The position numbers and the translations under genes are program-made. From CAYUYV01 sp050331455 (GTDB lineage Bacteria > Pseudomonadota > Alphaproteobacteria > JAJFIK01), in contig JBHJGV010000040.1 in assembly GCA_050331455.1 (NCBI GenBank), forward strand, positions 1-64,000: DNA of 64,000 nt, read 5' to 3'. Below the pieces are notes generated by a model. That model was not told the DNA's origin. It made no database searches and saw only the letters and a program-made list of their open reading frames with translations. This document shows positions 9,190 to 16,797 of the stretch, piece by piece. Position 1 is the stretch's first letter. Each line of letters opens with the position of its first letter.

Positions 9190-10179
9190 ATGGCCCACCA
9201 CCCGACCCTGCTTCTGGCCGATATCGGCGGGACCAACGCCCGATTTACGCTGTTTCGGGACGAACGGCTCATCATGGAACCGGTCCAGTGGCTCGCCGCC
9301 GCGCACAAGAGCCTGCCCGACGCCATGGGCACGTTCGTCGCGGAGCATCTGCCCGCGGGTCTGCGGCTCGACGGCGTGGCCGTGTGCGGTGCCGGTCCGG
9401 TCAAGGACGGCCACATCCCCTTGACCAATTCGCCCTGGACCGTAGATGCCGGCGAAATCGCTGCCGTGACCCGCGTGCCGGACCCGGTCGTGGTCAACGA
9501 CTTCACCGCCATGGCCATGGGCGCGGTCAAGGTGGGTGCGGACCATCTGGACCTGATCAAGGGGGACTGCCTCGACCCCACCTTTCCCATCGGGGTGCTC
9601 GGGCCGGGCACCGGGCTCGGTGTGTCGGGGCTGATCCCGGACGGGCGCGGCGGGCATATCCCGCTCAGCGGTGAAGGCGGTCACGTGGACCTCGCGCCGA
9701 CCGGGGAGCGGGACATGGCGGTGCTGTTCCAACTCATGCAGATGCACGGCCATGTGAGTGCCGAGACCGTGCTTTGCGGCCCGGGCCTCGAAACCCTGTT
9801 CCTCGCCCTCGCCCAATTGAACGGCCAGCCCGTGGTCGAACAGCCGGCGGCCGTGGACATCACCATGCGGGCGCGCGGCGGCCGATGCCCCCTGAGTGTG
9901 GAGGCCGTGGCCCTGTTCACGCACTGGCTGGGCGCCGTGTCGGGCAATCTCGCACTCACCTTGGGGGCCCGGGGTGGCGTCGTCCTGACGGGGGGCATCC
10001 TGCCCAAATGGGGCGACCTGTTCGACCGGGCCCTTTTCCGCCAGGCCTTCGAGGCCAAAGGGACGTTCCGGGCCTATAACGCGCCCATTCCGACAGCCCT
10101 GGTGACGGGCGGCCACCCGGCGATGCTGGGTCTGGCCGCCCTGTGGGACCAGAGCCAGCGAGGCTGGACGAGCGCATGA
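9190..10179 (+). CDS. glk: Glucokinase
   Basis: ATP-dependent glucokinase feeding glucose into central metabolism; 329 residues from ATG 9190. The frame is open further upstream, but a GAGGA ribosome binding site precedes this ATG. The phosphate-1 motif DIGGTNARF is at 11-19. The substrate-loop motif LTNSPWTVD and the catalytic-Asp motif VVNDFTAMA follow, then GPGTGLGVSGL and the adenosine motif VVLTGGILPK near 275. It fits the proteobacterial Glk family in length and motifs. It converges on ggt with only 4 nt between the stops. Confidence 0.94.
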   Translation: MAHHPTLLLADIGGTNARFTLFRDERLIMEPVQWLAAAHKSLPDAMGTFVAEHLPAGLRLDGVAVCGAGPVKDGHIPLTNSPWTVDAGEIAAVTRVPDPVVVNDFTAMAMGAVKVGADHLDLIKGDCLDPTFPIGVLGPGTGLGVSGLIPDGRGGHIPLSGEGGHVDLAPTGERDMAVLFQLMQMHGHVSAETVLCGPGLETLFLALAQLNGQPVVEQPAAVDITMRARGGRCPLSVEAVALFTHWLGAVSGNLALTLGARGGVVLTGGILPKWGDLFDRALFRQAFEAKGTFRAYNAPIPTALVTGGHPAMLGLAALWDQSQRGWTSA

Positions 10180-10183
10180 GCAA

Positions 10184-11986
10184 TCACTGACCGGTGGTCA
10201 GCGTGATACCCTCCCGGCGACGGTCAGCGGCGCCTTCGAGACCGTCCGCCGACACCCTGATCCCATGCAGACCGCTGCCCATGGGCCGTGGATCGCGCAC
10301 GTCATGGCCTTTGGCCTTGAGGGCCTCGGCCACGGCCGCCAGCGGCGCACCGTCCACGGCCTCGATCTCCACCGGTCCGTTGCGCGTCAGGATGCGCGGC
10401 AGATCGATGGCCGCCTGGACATCCATGCCCCAGTCCAGCACGCCGATCAGGGTCAAGAGCACATAGCCCGGGATGCGCGAGCCGCCCGGCGAGCCGATGG
10501 CGAAGACGGGCTTGCCGAGACCTTCAGGCGTGCGCTCGAAAACGATGGTCGGCGCCATGGTGCTGCGCGGACGCTTGCCGGGCTGGACGGAGTTGGCGAC
10601 GACACGCCCGTCCTTGACCGGCTCAAAGGAAAAATCCGTAAGCTGATTGTTCATGAAAAAGCCGGCCGCCATGATGTGGTTGCCGAAGATGAACTCCACA
10701 GTGGTCGTGACCGACACCACGGTGCCCTCGGCGTCCACAATCGAAAAATGGCTCGTGCCGGGCATTTTGGGGGAGGTATCCGGGGCGCGGGGCAGATTGT
10801 GGGGCCAGGGATTGCCGGCCTTGGCCACGCCGAGGCTGGTGTCGGGATTGATGAGCGCGGCGCGCGCCTTCAGATAGGCTGGGTCCGTCATGCCCTCAAC
10901 GGGCACTAAGACGAAATCGGGATCGGCGACATAAAGGTCCCGATCCGCATAGGCGAGGCGTTCCGCCTCCAGCATCAGATGCAAGGCCTCGGCACCCATG
11001 GGCTCCATGGAGGCGAGGTCGAACTGCTCCAGGATCCCGAGCGCCTGGGCGATCACGAGGCCGCCGGAGGTCGGCGGCGGCATTCCGCAGACGGACCACT
11101 GGCGATAGGGCATGCAGACCGGGTCCCGCCGGAAGGGGCGGTAGGCGGCGATGTCCGCTTCCGTCATCAAGGCCGGGTTCACGGGGCTGGTGCTCACCGC
11201 TTCGGCAACGGCCTTGGCGATGGGCCCGGTGTAGAACGCCTTGGCGCCCCCTTCGGCGATCCGCCGGACCGTATCCGCATAGGCCGGATTTTTGAGGGCG
11301 TGGCCGACGGGCCAGGCCTCGCCCTCCGCATCGAAAAAATACGCGCGCGTATCGCGCATTTGCTTTGTGGGCGGAAAACGCGTGATCGACTGGCGCAGGC
11401 GGGGTGAAACGGGAAACCCGTCCCGGGCCAGACGTTCCGCATCCTTAAACAGGTCGGACCAGGCGAGTTCCCCATGATCGCCATGCATCAGGTCAAGGGC
11501 TGCGACCGCCCCCGGAACCCCGGAGGAGTGGCCGCCCAGCCAGGCCTTCAGATAGCCGACGGGCTTGCCGTCCTCGCCCAGGAACCGGTCCGGGCGGGCC
11601 GCGGCCGGCGCCGTCTCCCGGCCGTCATAGGCTTGAAGTTTTCCGGTCTCGGCCGACCAGACCAGCGCCAGAAGACCGCCGCCCAGTCCGGAAGACTGGG
11701 GCTCCACGAGGGAGAGGACGGCCTGGACCGCCACCGCGGCATCGACCGCCGATCCGCCGTCCTTCAGCACGCGGATGCCGGCCTCGACCGCCAAAGGATG
11801 GGCTGCGACCACCATGCCTTCGCCGGGACCGGCCCGACCGGACTTGAGCCGATCCAAGGAGGCTGGCTCGTCGGTCGCATAAAGATCCTGATCGCCGGCC
11901 TCCTGGGCCCGTGCGAGGGGGGCCGGCAGCGCGGCGCCAAGGGCCGCCGAAAAGAGGATCAGCACGGCGAAGAGACAGTGGGGCAT
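10184..11986 (-). CDS. ggt: Gamma-glutamyltransferase (glutathione hydrolase), periplasmic
   Basis: Removes or transfers the gamma-glutamyl group of glutathione. A 600-residue precursor begins with a signal peptide (hydrophobic 5-22, Ala-x-Ala near 25-27). N-terminal nucleophile hydrolases of this type self-cleave before a Thr. The expected site is Thr411 in MPGTSHFSIVD, followed by the small-subunit motifs NNQLTDFSF, GKRPRSTMAPTIV and the oxyanion GSPGGSRIPGYV. Start ATG 11986 has AGGA just upstream and lies in the narrow divergent spacer with the P1 peptidase gene. Identity is strong. Confidence 0.95.
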   Translation of the reverse strand: MPHCLFAVLILFSAALGAALPAPLARAQEAGDQDLYATDEPASLDRLKSGRAGPGEGMVVAAHPLAVEAGIRVLKDGGSAVDAAVAVQAVLSLVEPQSSGLGGGLLALVWSAETGKLQAYDGRETAPAAARPDRFLGEDGKPVGYLKAWLGGHSSGVPGAVAALDLMHGDHGELAWSDLFKDAERLARDGFPVSPRLRQSITRFPPTKQMRDTRAYFFDAEGEAWPVGHALKNPAYADTVRRIAEGGAKAFYTGPIAKAVAEAVSTSPVNPALMTEADIAAYRPFRRDPVCMPYRQWSVCGMPPPTSGGLVIAQALGILEQFDLASMEPMGAEALHLMLEAERLAYADRDLYVADPDFVLVPVEGMTDPAYLKARAALINPDTSLGVAKAGNPWPHNLPRAPDTSPKMPGTSHFSIVDAEGTVVSVTTTVEFIFGNHIMAAGFFMNNQLTDFSFEPVKDGRVVANSVQPGKRPRSTMAPTIVFERTPEGLGKPVFAIGSPGGSRIPGYVLLTLIGVLDWGMDVQAAIDLPRILTRNGPVEIEAVDGAPLAAVAEALKAKGHDVRDPRPMGSGLHGIRVSADGLEGAADRRREGITLTTGQ

Positions 11987-12113
11987 GAACAGTCCTCATG
12001 AATGCAAAGCCGGACGGGTCACCCCCCTATCCGGTTCGCCGAAATCGGTGAAACAGTGGCAAGTCTACCGTGACCGACCGGTCCTGGCACCCCGATCGAC
12101 GAAAGAAAAACCC

Positions 12114-13133
12114 ATGACCTCACCCGGAACGCGCAATCTTATTACCGATGTCGATGGTGTAAAGGTGGGCCAGGCCCACGATACCGCCATTCGCACCGGC
12201 GTGACCGTGATCCGCCCCGACCGGCCCGCGGTGGCCGGCGTCCATATCCGGGGCGGCGGGCCGGGAACCCGCGAAACCGATCTTCTGGACCCGGCCAATC
12301 TGGTGGAGCGAGTGGACGCCATCGTGTTTTCGGGTGGTTCGGTCTATGGCCTGGAGGCGGCCTCCGGCGTGACGGCCTGGCTCGGCGCGCAAGGGGCGGG
12401 CTTTCCCATCCCCGGCAGCCCCCTCAGCGCCCCCATTGTCCCGGCGGCGATCCTGTTCGATCTCAACAATGGTGGCGACAAGGGCTGGGGCGAGCAACCG
12501 CCCTATGACCGGTTGGGCCGGGCGGCCGTGGCGGCAACCGGTGCCGATGTGGCCCTGGGCAATACCGGGGCCGGCTACGGCGCTCGGGCCGGAGCGTATA
12601 AGGGCGGGACCGGCAGCGCGTCCTATGTCACGGAAGACGGCTTGCAGGTCGGCGCCATCGTGGCCGTGAACGCCTTCGGCTCCCCGGTGGTTCCCGGCAC
12701 ACGGCGCCTTTGGGCCGCACGCTTTGCCTGGGGCACCGAAATGGGGGATTGGGACCCGGGCACGGACCGGCCAACCGCCGCCGACTGGCCGGCCGACACG
12801 AAGACCGCCTTGGCTCCGGCGCCGTCATCAACCCACGGCACAAGCACAACCCTTGGTGTTGTGGCGACGAATGTCTCGTTGAACAAGGCGCAGACCCAGA
12901 GGCTGGCCATCATGGCGGAAGACGGCTTCGCCCGGGCCATCCGCCCCATCCACACCCCCTTTGACGGGGATGTCCTGTTCGCCCTGTCCACCGAGCGGCG
13001 CCCCCTGGACGACAGCTTCACCCTGGCGCGTCTTGGCACGCTCGCAGCCGATTGCGTGACCCGAGCCATCGGCCGGGCGATTTATGAAGCGCGCACCCTG
13101 GGCACCGCGTGCAGCATCCGGGACACGGACTAA
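12114..13133 (+). CDS. P1 family peptidase (DmpA/BapA-type, peptidase S58)
   Basis: N-terminal-nucleophile aminopeptidase family that includes DmpA and beta-aminopeptidases; 339 residues from ATG 12114, with a GAAAGA site before it. The N-terminal part shows NLITDVDGVKVGQAHD and the family GGSVYGLEAASGV. The self-cleavage/nucleophile region is HGTSTTLGVVATNVSLNK, in which a Thr or Ser preceding the beta-strand TTLGVVATN should become the nucleophile. DGDVLFALST near the C-terminus is also conserved. The physiological substrate is unknown. No signal peptide is visible. It is divergent from ggt, and the two could share a role in peptide scavenging (inference). A hairpin (13155-13176) follows the stop but lacks a T-run. 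Confidence 0.88.
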   Translation: MTSPGTRNLITDVDGVKVGQAHDTAIRTGVTVIRPDRPAVAGVHIRGGGPGTRETDLLDPANLVERVDAIVFSGGSVYGLEAASGVTAWLGAQGAGFPIPGSPLSAPIVPAAILFDLNNGGDKGWGEQPPYDRLGRAAVAATGADVALGNTGAGYGARAGAYKGGTGSASYVTEDGLQVGAIVAVNAFGSPVVPGTRRLWAARFAWGTEMGDWDPGTDRPTAADWPADTKTALAPAPSSTHGTSTTLGVVATNVSLNKAQTQRLAIMAEDGFARAIRPIHTPFDGDVLFALSTERRPLDDSFTLARLGTLAADCVTRAIGRAIYEARTLGTACSIRDTD

Positions 13134-13274
13134 TCGGTGTGGCCCAAACACCCATTCCGAGAAAAACCCCTCGGAAATCTCGATCGAATTCGAACGCCTC
13201 GCACGAATCGGTCTTCCCAAAACGGCATTGCCCGATAAATTTGAATGAAACATCATTACTCAGGGGCAGGATGC

Positions 13275-14144
13275 ATGAGTGGACTGGTCATGGATCGTGA
13301 GGATGTCCGCGCGGCGCCGGCTGCTCTTTTGAGCGAGTTCGACGCTATGGTGGCGCGGAGCTTGCCGATCGCACGTCTCAATGCGGAAAAGACCACCCTG
13401 CGTGAGCAATTCGAGGCGGGTCAGCCCTATCCGAATCTGGTCCTCGACGATTTGTTCGACGGCGAGGTTCTTGACCGCGTGCTTGCGGAGTTCCCAGGCG
13501 GCAACGGCCGGGACTGGGTCACCTGGGACAACGAAAACGAGATCAAACAGACGTCGCGGGGCATCACCGGCCTGCCGTTGTTCACCCAATTCCTTCTGCT
13601 CCAGCTCTCTTCGGAACCCTTCCTGGAGGTGATCCGGTCCATCACGGGTATGGACGACTTGGTATGGGATCCCCTGTTCCACGGTGCGGGCCTCCACGAG
13701 TCCCGGCGCGGCGGCTGGCTCAACCTCCATGCCGACTGGACGAAACACCCGGTCCTGCCCCTGCGGCGGCGCCTGAATTTGATCATTTATCTGAACAGGG
13801 ATTGGCAGGAAGAGTGGGGGGGCGCCCTGGATCTCGTCGATTTCGAGACCCGCAAGGTCGGCACCAGCGTCCCGCCGCTCTACAACCGAATGGTCCTGTT
13901 TCCGACGACGGAAGAGACCCTGCACGGCTTTCCGACGCCGATCACCTGTCCGCCTGACCAGACGCGCCGATCCATCTCGGTGTATTATTGGAGCGCGGAT
14001 CGGGACGCGGTGAAGACGGCCCAATCGATCAATTTCCTGCCCGGCGGCGGAACAACGAAGCGCACGGCCTTCATCCGCTCCCTGATCCCACCCGTGGCCC
14101 TGGCCCGCCTGGAGCAGATCCGCGACCGGTTGCGCCGGCGCTAG
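13275..14144 (+). CDS. 2-oxoglutarate/Fe(II)-dependent dioxygenase (prolyl-4-hydroxylase-like fold)
   Basis: The 289-residue protein has the facial triad of the 2OG-Fe(II) superfamily: His152-x-Asp154 in LNLHADWTKHP and distal His217 in ETLHGFP. Arg231 (QTRRSISVYYW) is placed to bind 2-oxoglutarate. The region between (LNLIIYLNRDW, WGGALDL) is the usual double-stranded beta-helix. The substrate is unknown; related proteins modify proteins or glycans. Start chosen at ATG 13275, with an AGGGGCAGG stretch just upstream. The upstream spacer is AT-richer and may hold its promoter. A methyltransferase gene follows after 23 nt, so the two probably act together. Confidence 0.85.
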   Translation: MSGLVMDREDVRAAPAALLSEFDAMVARSLPIARLNAEKTTLREQFEAGQPYPNLVLDDLFDGEVLDRVLAEFPGGNGRDWVTWDNENEIKQTSRGITGLPLFTQFLLLQLSSEPFLEVIRSITGMDDLVWDPLFHGAGLHESRRGGWLNLHADWTKHPVLPLRRRLNLIIYLNRDWQEEWGGALDLVDFETRKVGTSVPPLYNRMVLFPTTEETLHGFPTPITCPPDQTRRSISVYYWSADRDAVKTAQSINFLPGGGTTKRTAFIRSLIPPVALARLEQIRDRLRRR

Positions 14145-14167
14145 GCAGCATTGCGGGAGACCACCAG

Positions 14168-14812
14168 ATGCCGGACAGGCAACCAGTCTGGCATCTCTAC
14201 CAGCGATCCGTGGACGTTTATGACCGGGAGCGGGAACGCAGCCTTTTCGAGGGTCCTTACCTTGCTGCGCTGACCCAAGGCCTTGGGCCAGGGGCCACCG
14301 TTCTTGACCTGGGCTGTGGCACGGGCGAGCCCATTGCCGGCTTTCTGATCCGACAGGGATTTCGGGTCATCGGCGTGGACGCGGCGCCGGCCATGGTGGC
14401 CCGTGCCCGGCAGCGCTTTCCGGACCAGGACTGGATCACCGGCGATCTGCGCGCTCTGGACGATCTGGCCCTTCCGGATGACCTGGCCCTTCCGCACGAT
14501 CAGGGCGGTGCCGGACAGGTCAAGGCGGTTCTCGCCTGGGACAGTCTTTTTCATCTCGAGCCTGACGATCAGCGCGCGGCCTTGCCCGCCATGGCCCGCC
14601 GCTGTGCCCCGGGCGGGCGGCTGTTGTTCACGTCCGGACCGTCGGCCGGCGAGGTCTATGGCACGTTCAACGGGGCGCGGCTCTACCATGCGAGCCTCGA
14701 TGCGCAGGAATACCGGACCCTGTTGCGCGCGGCAGGTCTGACGGTTCTGCGCCATGCGGTCGAGGACCCGGACTGCGGCAAACATACGGTTTGGCTCGCC
14801 GGACGCTCGTGA
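14168..14812 (+). CDS. Class I SAM-dependent methyltransferase
   Basis: 214-residue small-molecule-type methyltransferase. Motif I VLDLGCGTGEPI lies near 43-54. Motif II-like GVDAAPAMVARARQRFP follows, then the acidic loop and the VLAWDSLFHL strand of motif IV. Start ATG 14168 has GGGAG 8 nt upstream. An 18-bp in-frame tandem duplication (14459-14494) gives DDLALPDDLALP. It lies directly after the 2OG oxygenase gene, suggesting a shared substrate (inference). Substrate not predictable. Confidence 0.85.
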   Translation: MPDRQPVWHLYQRSVDVYDRERERSLFEGPYLAALTQGLGPGATVLDLGCGTGEPIAGFLIRQGFRVIGVDAAPAMVARARQRFPDQDWITGDLRALDDLALPDDLALPHDQGGAGQVKAVLAWDSLFHLEPDDQRAALPAMARRCAPGGRLLFTSGPSAGEVYGTFNGARLYHASLDAQEYRTLLRAAGLTVLRHAVEDPDCGKHTVWLAGRS

Positions 14813-14845
14813 TGGCTCGCCCAAGGCGGCGCCAAAGAGAACCCG

Positions 14846-14874
14846 TTGCGCTGAACAGGTCTTGCCCCTATAAC
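14846..14874 (+). promoter_or_regulatory. Candidate sigma70 promoter for rbfA-truB-rpsO-pnp
   Basis: TTGCGC (14846-14851) and TATAAC (14869-14874) are separated by 17 nt, 55 nt upstream of rbfA ATG. Spacing is ideal and the -10 is good. Confidence 0.45.
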
Positions 14875-14928
14875 GCCGCTCCCCTTGCCGTCGGCGGGGG
14901 TATCGTCCCGGTCTTAGCGAGGGTTTCC

Positions 14929-15333
14929 ATGGTCCAGCGGTCGCGCCACGGTCCCACCCAGCGCCAGCTGCGCGTCGGCGAACTGGTGCGCCACACCCTT
15001 GTCGAAGTGCTGGCGCGCGGCGACGTGCGGGACCCGGATCTTGAAGGCATCATCGTCACGGTTTCGGAGGTGCGGGTGAGCCCGGATTTGCGCCATGCCA
15101 CTGCCTTTGTGGCGCCTTTGGGCGGCGGCGATGCGGCACCGATCGTCAAGGCGCTAACCCGGTGCAAGCGCTTCCTGCGCGGCGAGCTGGGCCGGCGCAT
15201 CACCATGAAATTTACGCCGGAGCTTCATTTCGAGGCCGACCGGTCCTTTGACGAAGCCAGCCATATCGACGAGATCCTGCGCTCCGACCGGGTGCGCCGC
15301 GATCTTGCGGAAGAGGACGGGGAGGCGGAGTGA
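14929..15333 (+). CDS. rbfA: 30S ribosome-binding factor RbfA
   Basis: Binds the small subunit and assists 16S rRNA 5'-end maturation. 134 residues with the KH-like fold and family features: QRQLRVGELVRHTL near the start, VTVSEVRVSPDLRHATAFV in the centre, and ELHFEADRSFDEASHID near the end. Start ATG 14929 follows GAGGG by 6 nt. The frame is open further upstream, but that would run into the methyltransferase. Its stop overlaps the truB start (TGATG). Confidence 0.94.
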   Translation: MVQRSRHGPTQRQLRVGELVRHTLVEVLARGDVRDPDLEGIIVTVSEVRVSPDLRHATAFVAPLGGGDAAPIVKALTRCKRFLRGELGRRITMKFTPELHFEADRSFDEASHIDEILRSDRVRRDLAEEDGEAE

Positions 15334-16292
15334 TGGCACGCAAACGCAAGGGCGACGCCATCAGCGGATGGGCCGTCATCGACAAGCCGGAAGGGCCGAC
15401 CTCGACGGATGTCGTGTCCATCGTGCGCCGGGGGCTGAATGCCCAGAAGGCGGGCCATGCGGGCACGCTCGATCCCCTCGCCACGGGCCTGCTCATCGTC
15501 GCGTTGGGAGAGGCCACCAAAACCATCTCCTTCGTTATGGACGGCGACAAGACGTATCGCTTCTGCGCCCGCTGGGGCGAGGCCACCGCGACCGACGACC
15601 GGGAAGGCGCGGTGGTCGAACGCTCCACCGTGCGCCCGACGCCCGAAGCGATTATGGATGCCCTGCCCTTTTTCGTCGGCGAGATCGAACAGACGCCGCC
15701 GGCCTATTCGGCCATCAAGGTGGACGGCGAGCGGGCCTACGACCTCGCCCGCGCCGGCGAAGACGTCACCCTGGACGCCCGGCCCGTCATCGTCCACGAG
15801 CTGGAGTTGATCGACTGCCCGGATGCCGATCACGCGCTTTTTGAGATGACCTGCGGCAAGGGCACCTATGTGCGCTCCCTGGTGCGGGACCTGGCGCGTC
15901 AGGTCGGCACCTGCGGCCATGTCGCGGATATCCGGCGCACCGCTGTCGGCCCCTTCTCCGAAGAGGACGCGATTCCTCTGGATCAGTTTGAGGAGTTGGT
16001 CCATAAAGGCGATGCTTTGGGGCATGTGCTCCCGGTCGAGACCGCGCTGGACGACATCCCGGCGGTGGCCGTGACCGGCATGGACGCCACCCGACTGCGC
16101 AACGGCCAATCCGTGCTCTTGCGTGACGACGGCGTCCTTGGGCGTGTGAAGGCAATCTCCAGACAAGCCAGTGCCGACGGTGCGAGCCGGGACGCAACAA
16201 TTCTTTGCTCCCTGAAAGGTCAGCCCGTTGCCCTGTGCCGGTTCGAGCGGGGAGAGCTCAAACCCACCCGAGTGTTCAATCTGCCGATCTGA
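15333..16292 (+). CDS. truB: tRNA pseudouridine-55 synthase
   Basis: Makes pseudouridine 55 in the T-loop of tRNAs. The 319-residue protein has catalytic Asp47 in GHAGTLDPLATG. Further family motifs are GWAVIDKPEGPTSTD, QTPPAYSAIKVDGERAYDLAR and CGKGTYVRSLVRDLA. The C-terminal region is the PUA-like part. Start ATG 15333 shares one base with the rbfA stop, so translation is coupled. Confidence 0.96.
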   Translation: MARKRKGDAISGWAVIDKPEGPTSTDVVSIVRRGLNAQKAGHAGTLDPLATGLLIVALGEATKTISFVMDGDKTYRFCARWGEATATDDREGAVVERSTVRPTPEAIMDALPFFVGEIEQTPPAYSAIKVDGERAYDLARAGEDVTLDARPVIVHELELIDCPDADHALFEMTCGKGTYVRSLVRDLARQVGTCGHVADIRRTAVGPFSEEDAIPLDQFEELVHKGDALGHVLPVETALDDIPAVAVTGMDATRLRNGQSVLLRDDGVLGRVKAISRQASADGASRDATILCSLKGQPVALCRFERGELKPTRVFNLPI

Positions 16293-16342
16293 CCCGGGCC
16301 CATAAAGACCGGGCGTGCACGGATCGGTCGCTCCCACAAAGC

Positions 16343-16371
16343 GGCGGACGGAACGGTCCGGTCCGCCTTTT
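16343..16371 (+). terminator. Intrinsic terminator/attenuator between truB and rpsO
   Basis: Stem GGCGGAC (16343-16349) / GTCCGCC (16361-16367) with an 11-nt loop, followed by TTTTC. It lies 26 nt before rpsO and so could partly uncouple rpsO-pnp from rbfA-truB. Confidence 0.6.
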
Positions 16372-16396
16372 CGTATTGCATCAACAGGAAAGACCG

Positions 16397-16666
16397 ATGT
16401 CGATCACGGCTGAACGCAAACAGGAACTGATCAAGGAATACGGAACCGTGGAGGCCGACACCGGCTCTCCGGAAGTACAGGTCGCCATCCTGACGGAACG
16501 GATCCGTAATCTAACGGAACATTTCCAGAGCCACGCCAAGGACAATCACTCCCGGCGCGGACTTCTCAAGATGGTGTCCCACCGGCGCCACCTTCTCGAC
16601 TATCTCAAAGGCAAGGATCAGAGCCGTTACGAAACGCTGATCCAGCGCTTGGGACTGCGCCGCTGA
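16397..16666 (+). CDS. rpsO: Small ribosomal subunit protein uS15
   Basis: 89-residue primary 16S rRNA-binding protein. The sequence begins MSITAERKQELIKEYG and contains DTGSPEVQVAILTERI, HxKDxHSRRGLL-type residues (AKDNHSRRGLLKMVSHRR) and the C-terminal YETLIQRLGLRR, all diagnostic. Start ATG 16397 follows AGGAAAGA. In relatives this protein autoregulates through its own leader RNA; the leader here also carries the terminator-like hairpin at 16343-16371. pnp follows. Confidence 0.97.
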   Translation: MSITAERKQELIKEYGTVEADTGSPEVQVAILTERIRNLTEHFQSHAKDNHSRRGLLKMVSHRRHLLDYLKGKDQSRYETLIQRLGLRR

Positions 16667-16675
16667 GCGCCACGG

Positions 16676-16701
16676 GCCGGGGGACCTCCCCGGCTCTTTT
16701 T
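16676..16701 (+). terminator. Intrinsic terminator after rpsO
   Basis: Perfect 7-bp stem GCCGGGG (16676-16682) / CCCCGGC (16688-16694) with loop GACCT, then TCTTTTTG. Located 10 nt after the rpsO stop. Confidence 0.75.
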
Positions 16702-16797
16702 GTATGGGTTCCTCTTCAAGCGGACAATCCGCACGGAACCGGACTGGAGGTGTCGGGCAATGGGGCCTTGACGCCATAGACGATGAGAAGAAGCAAG

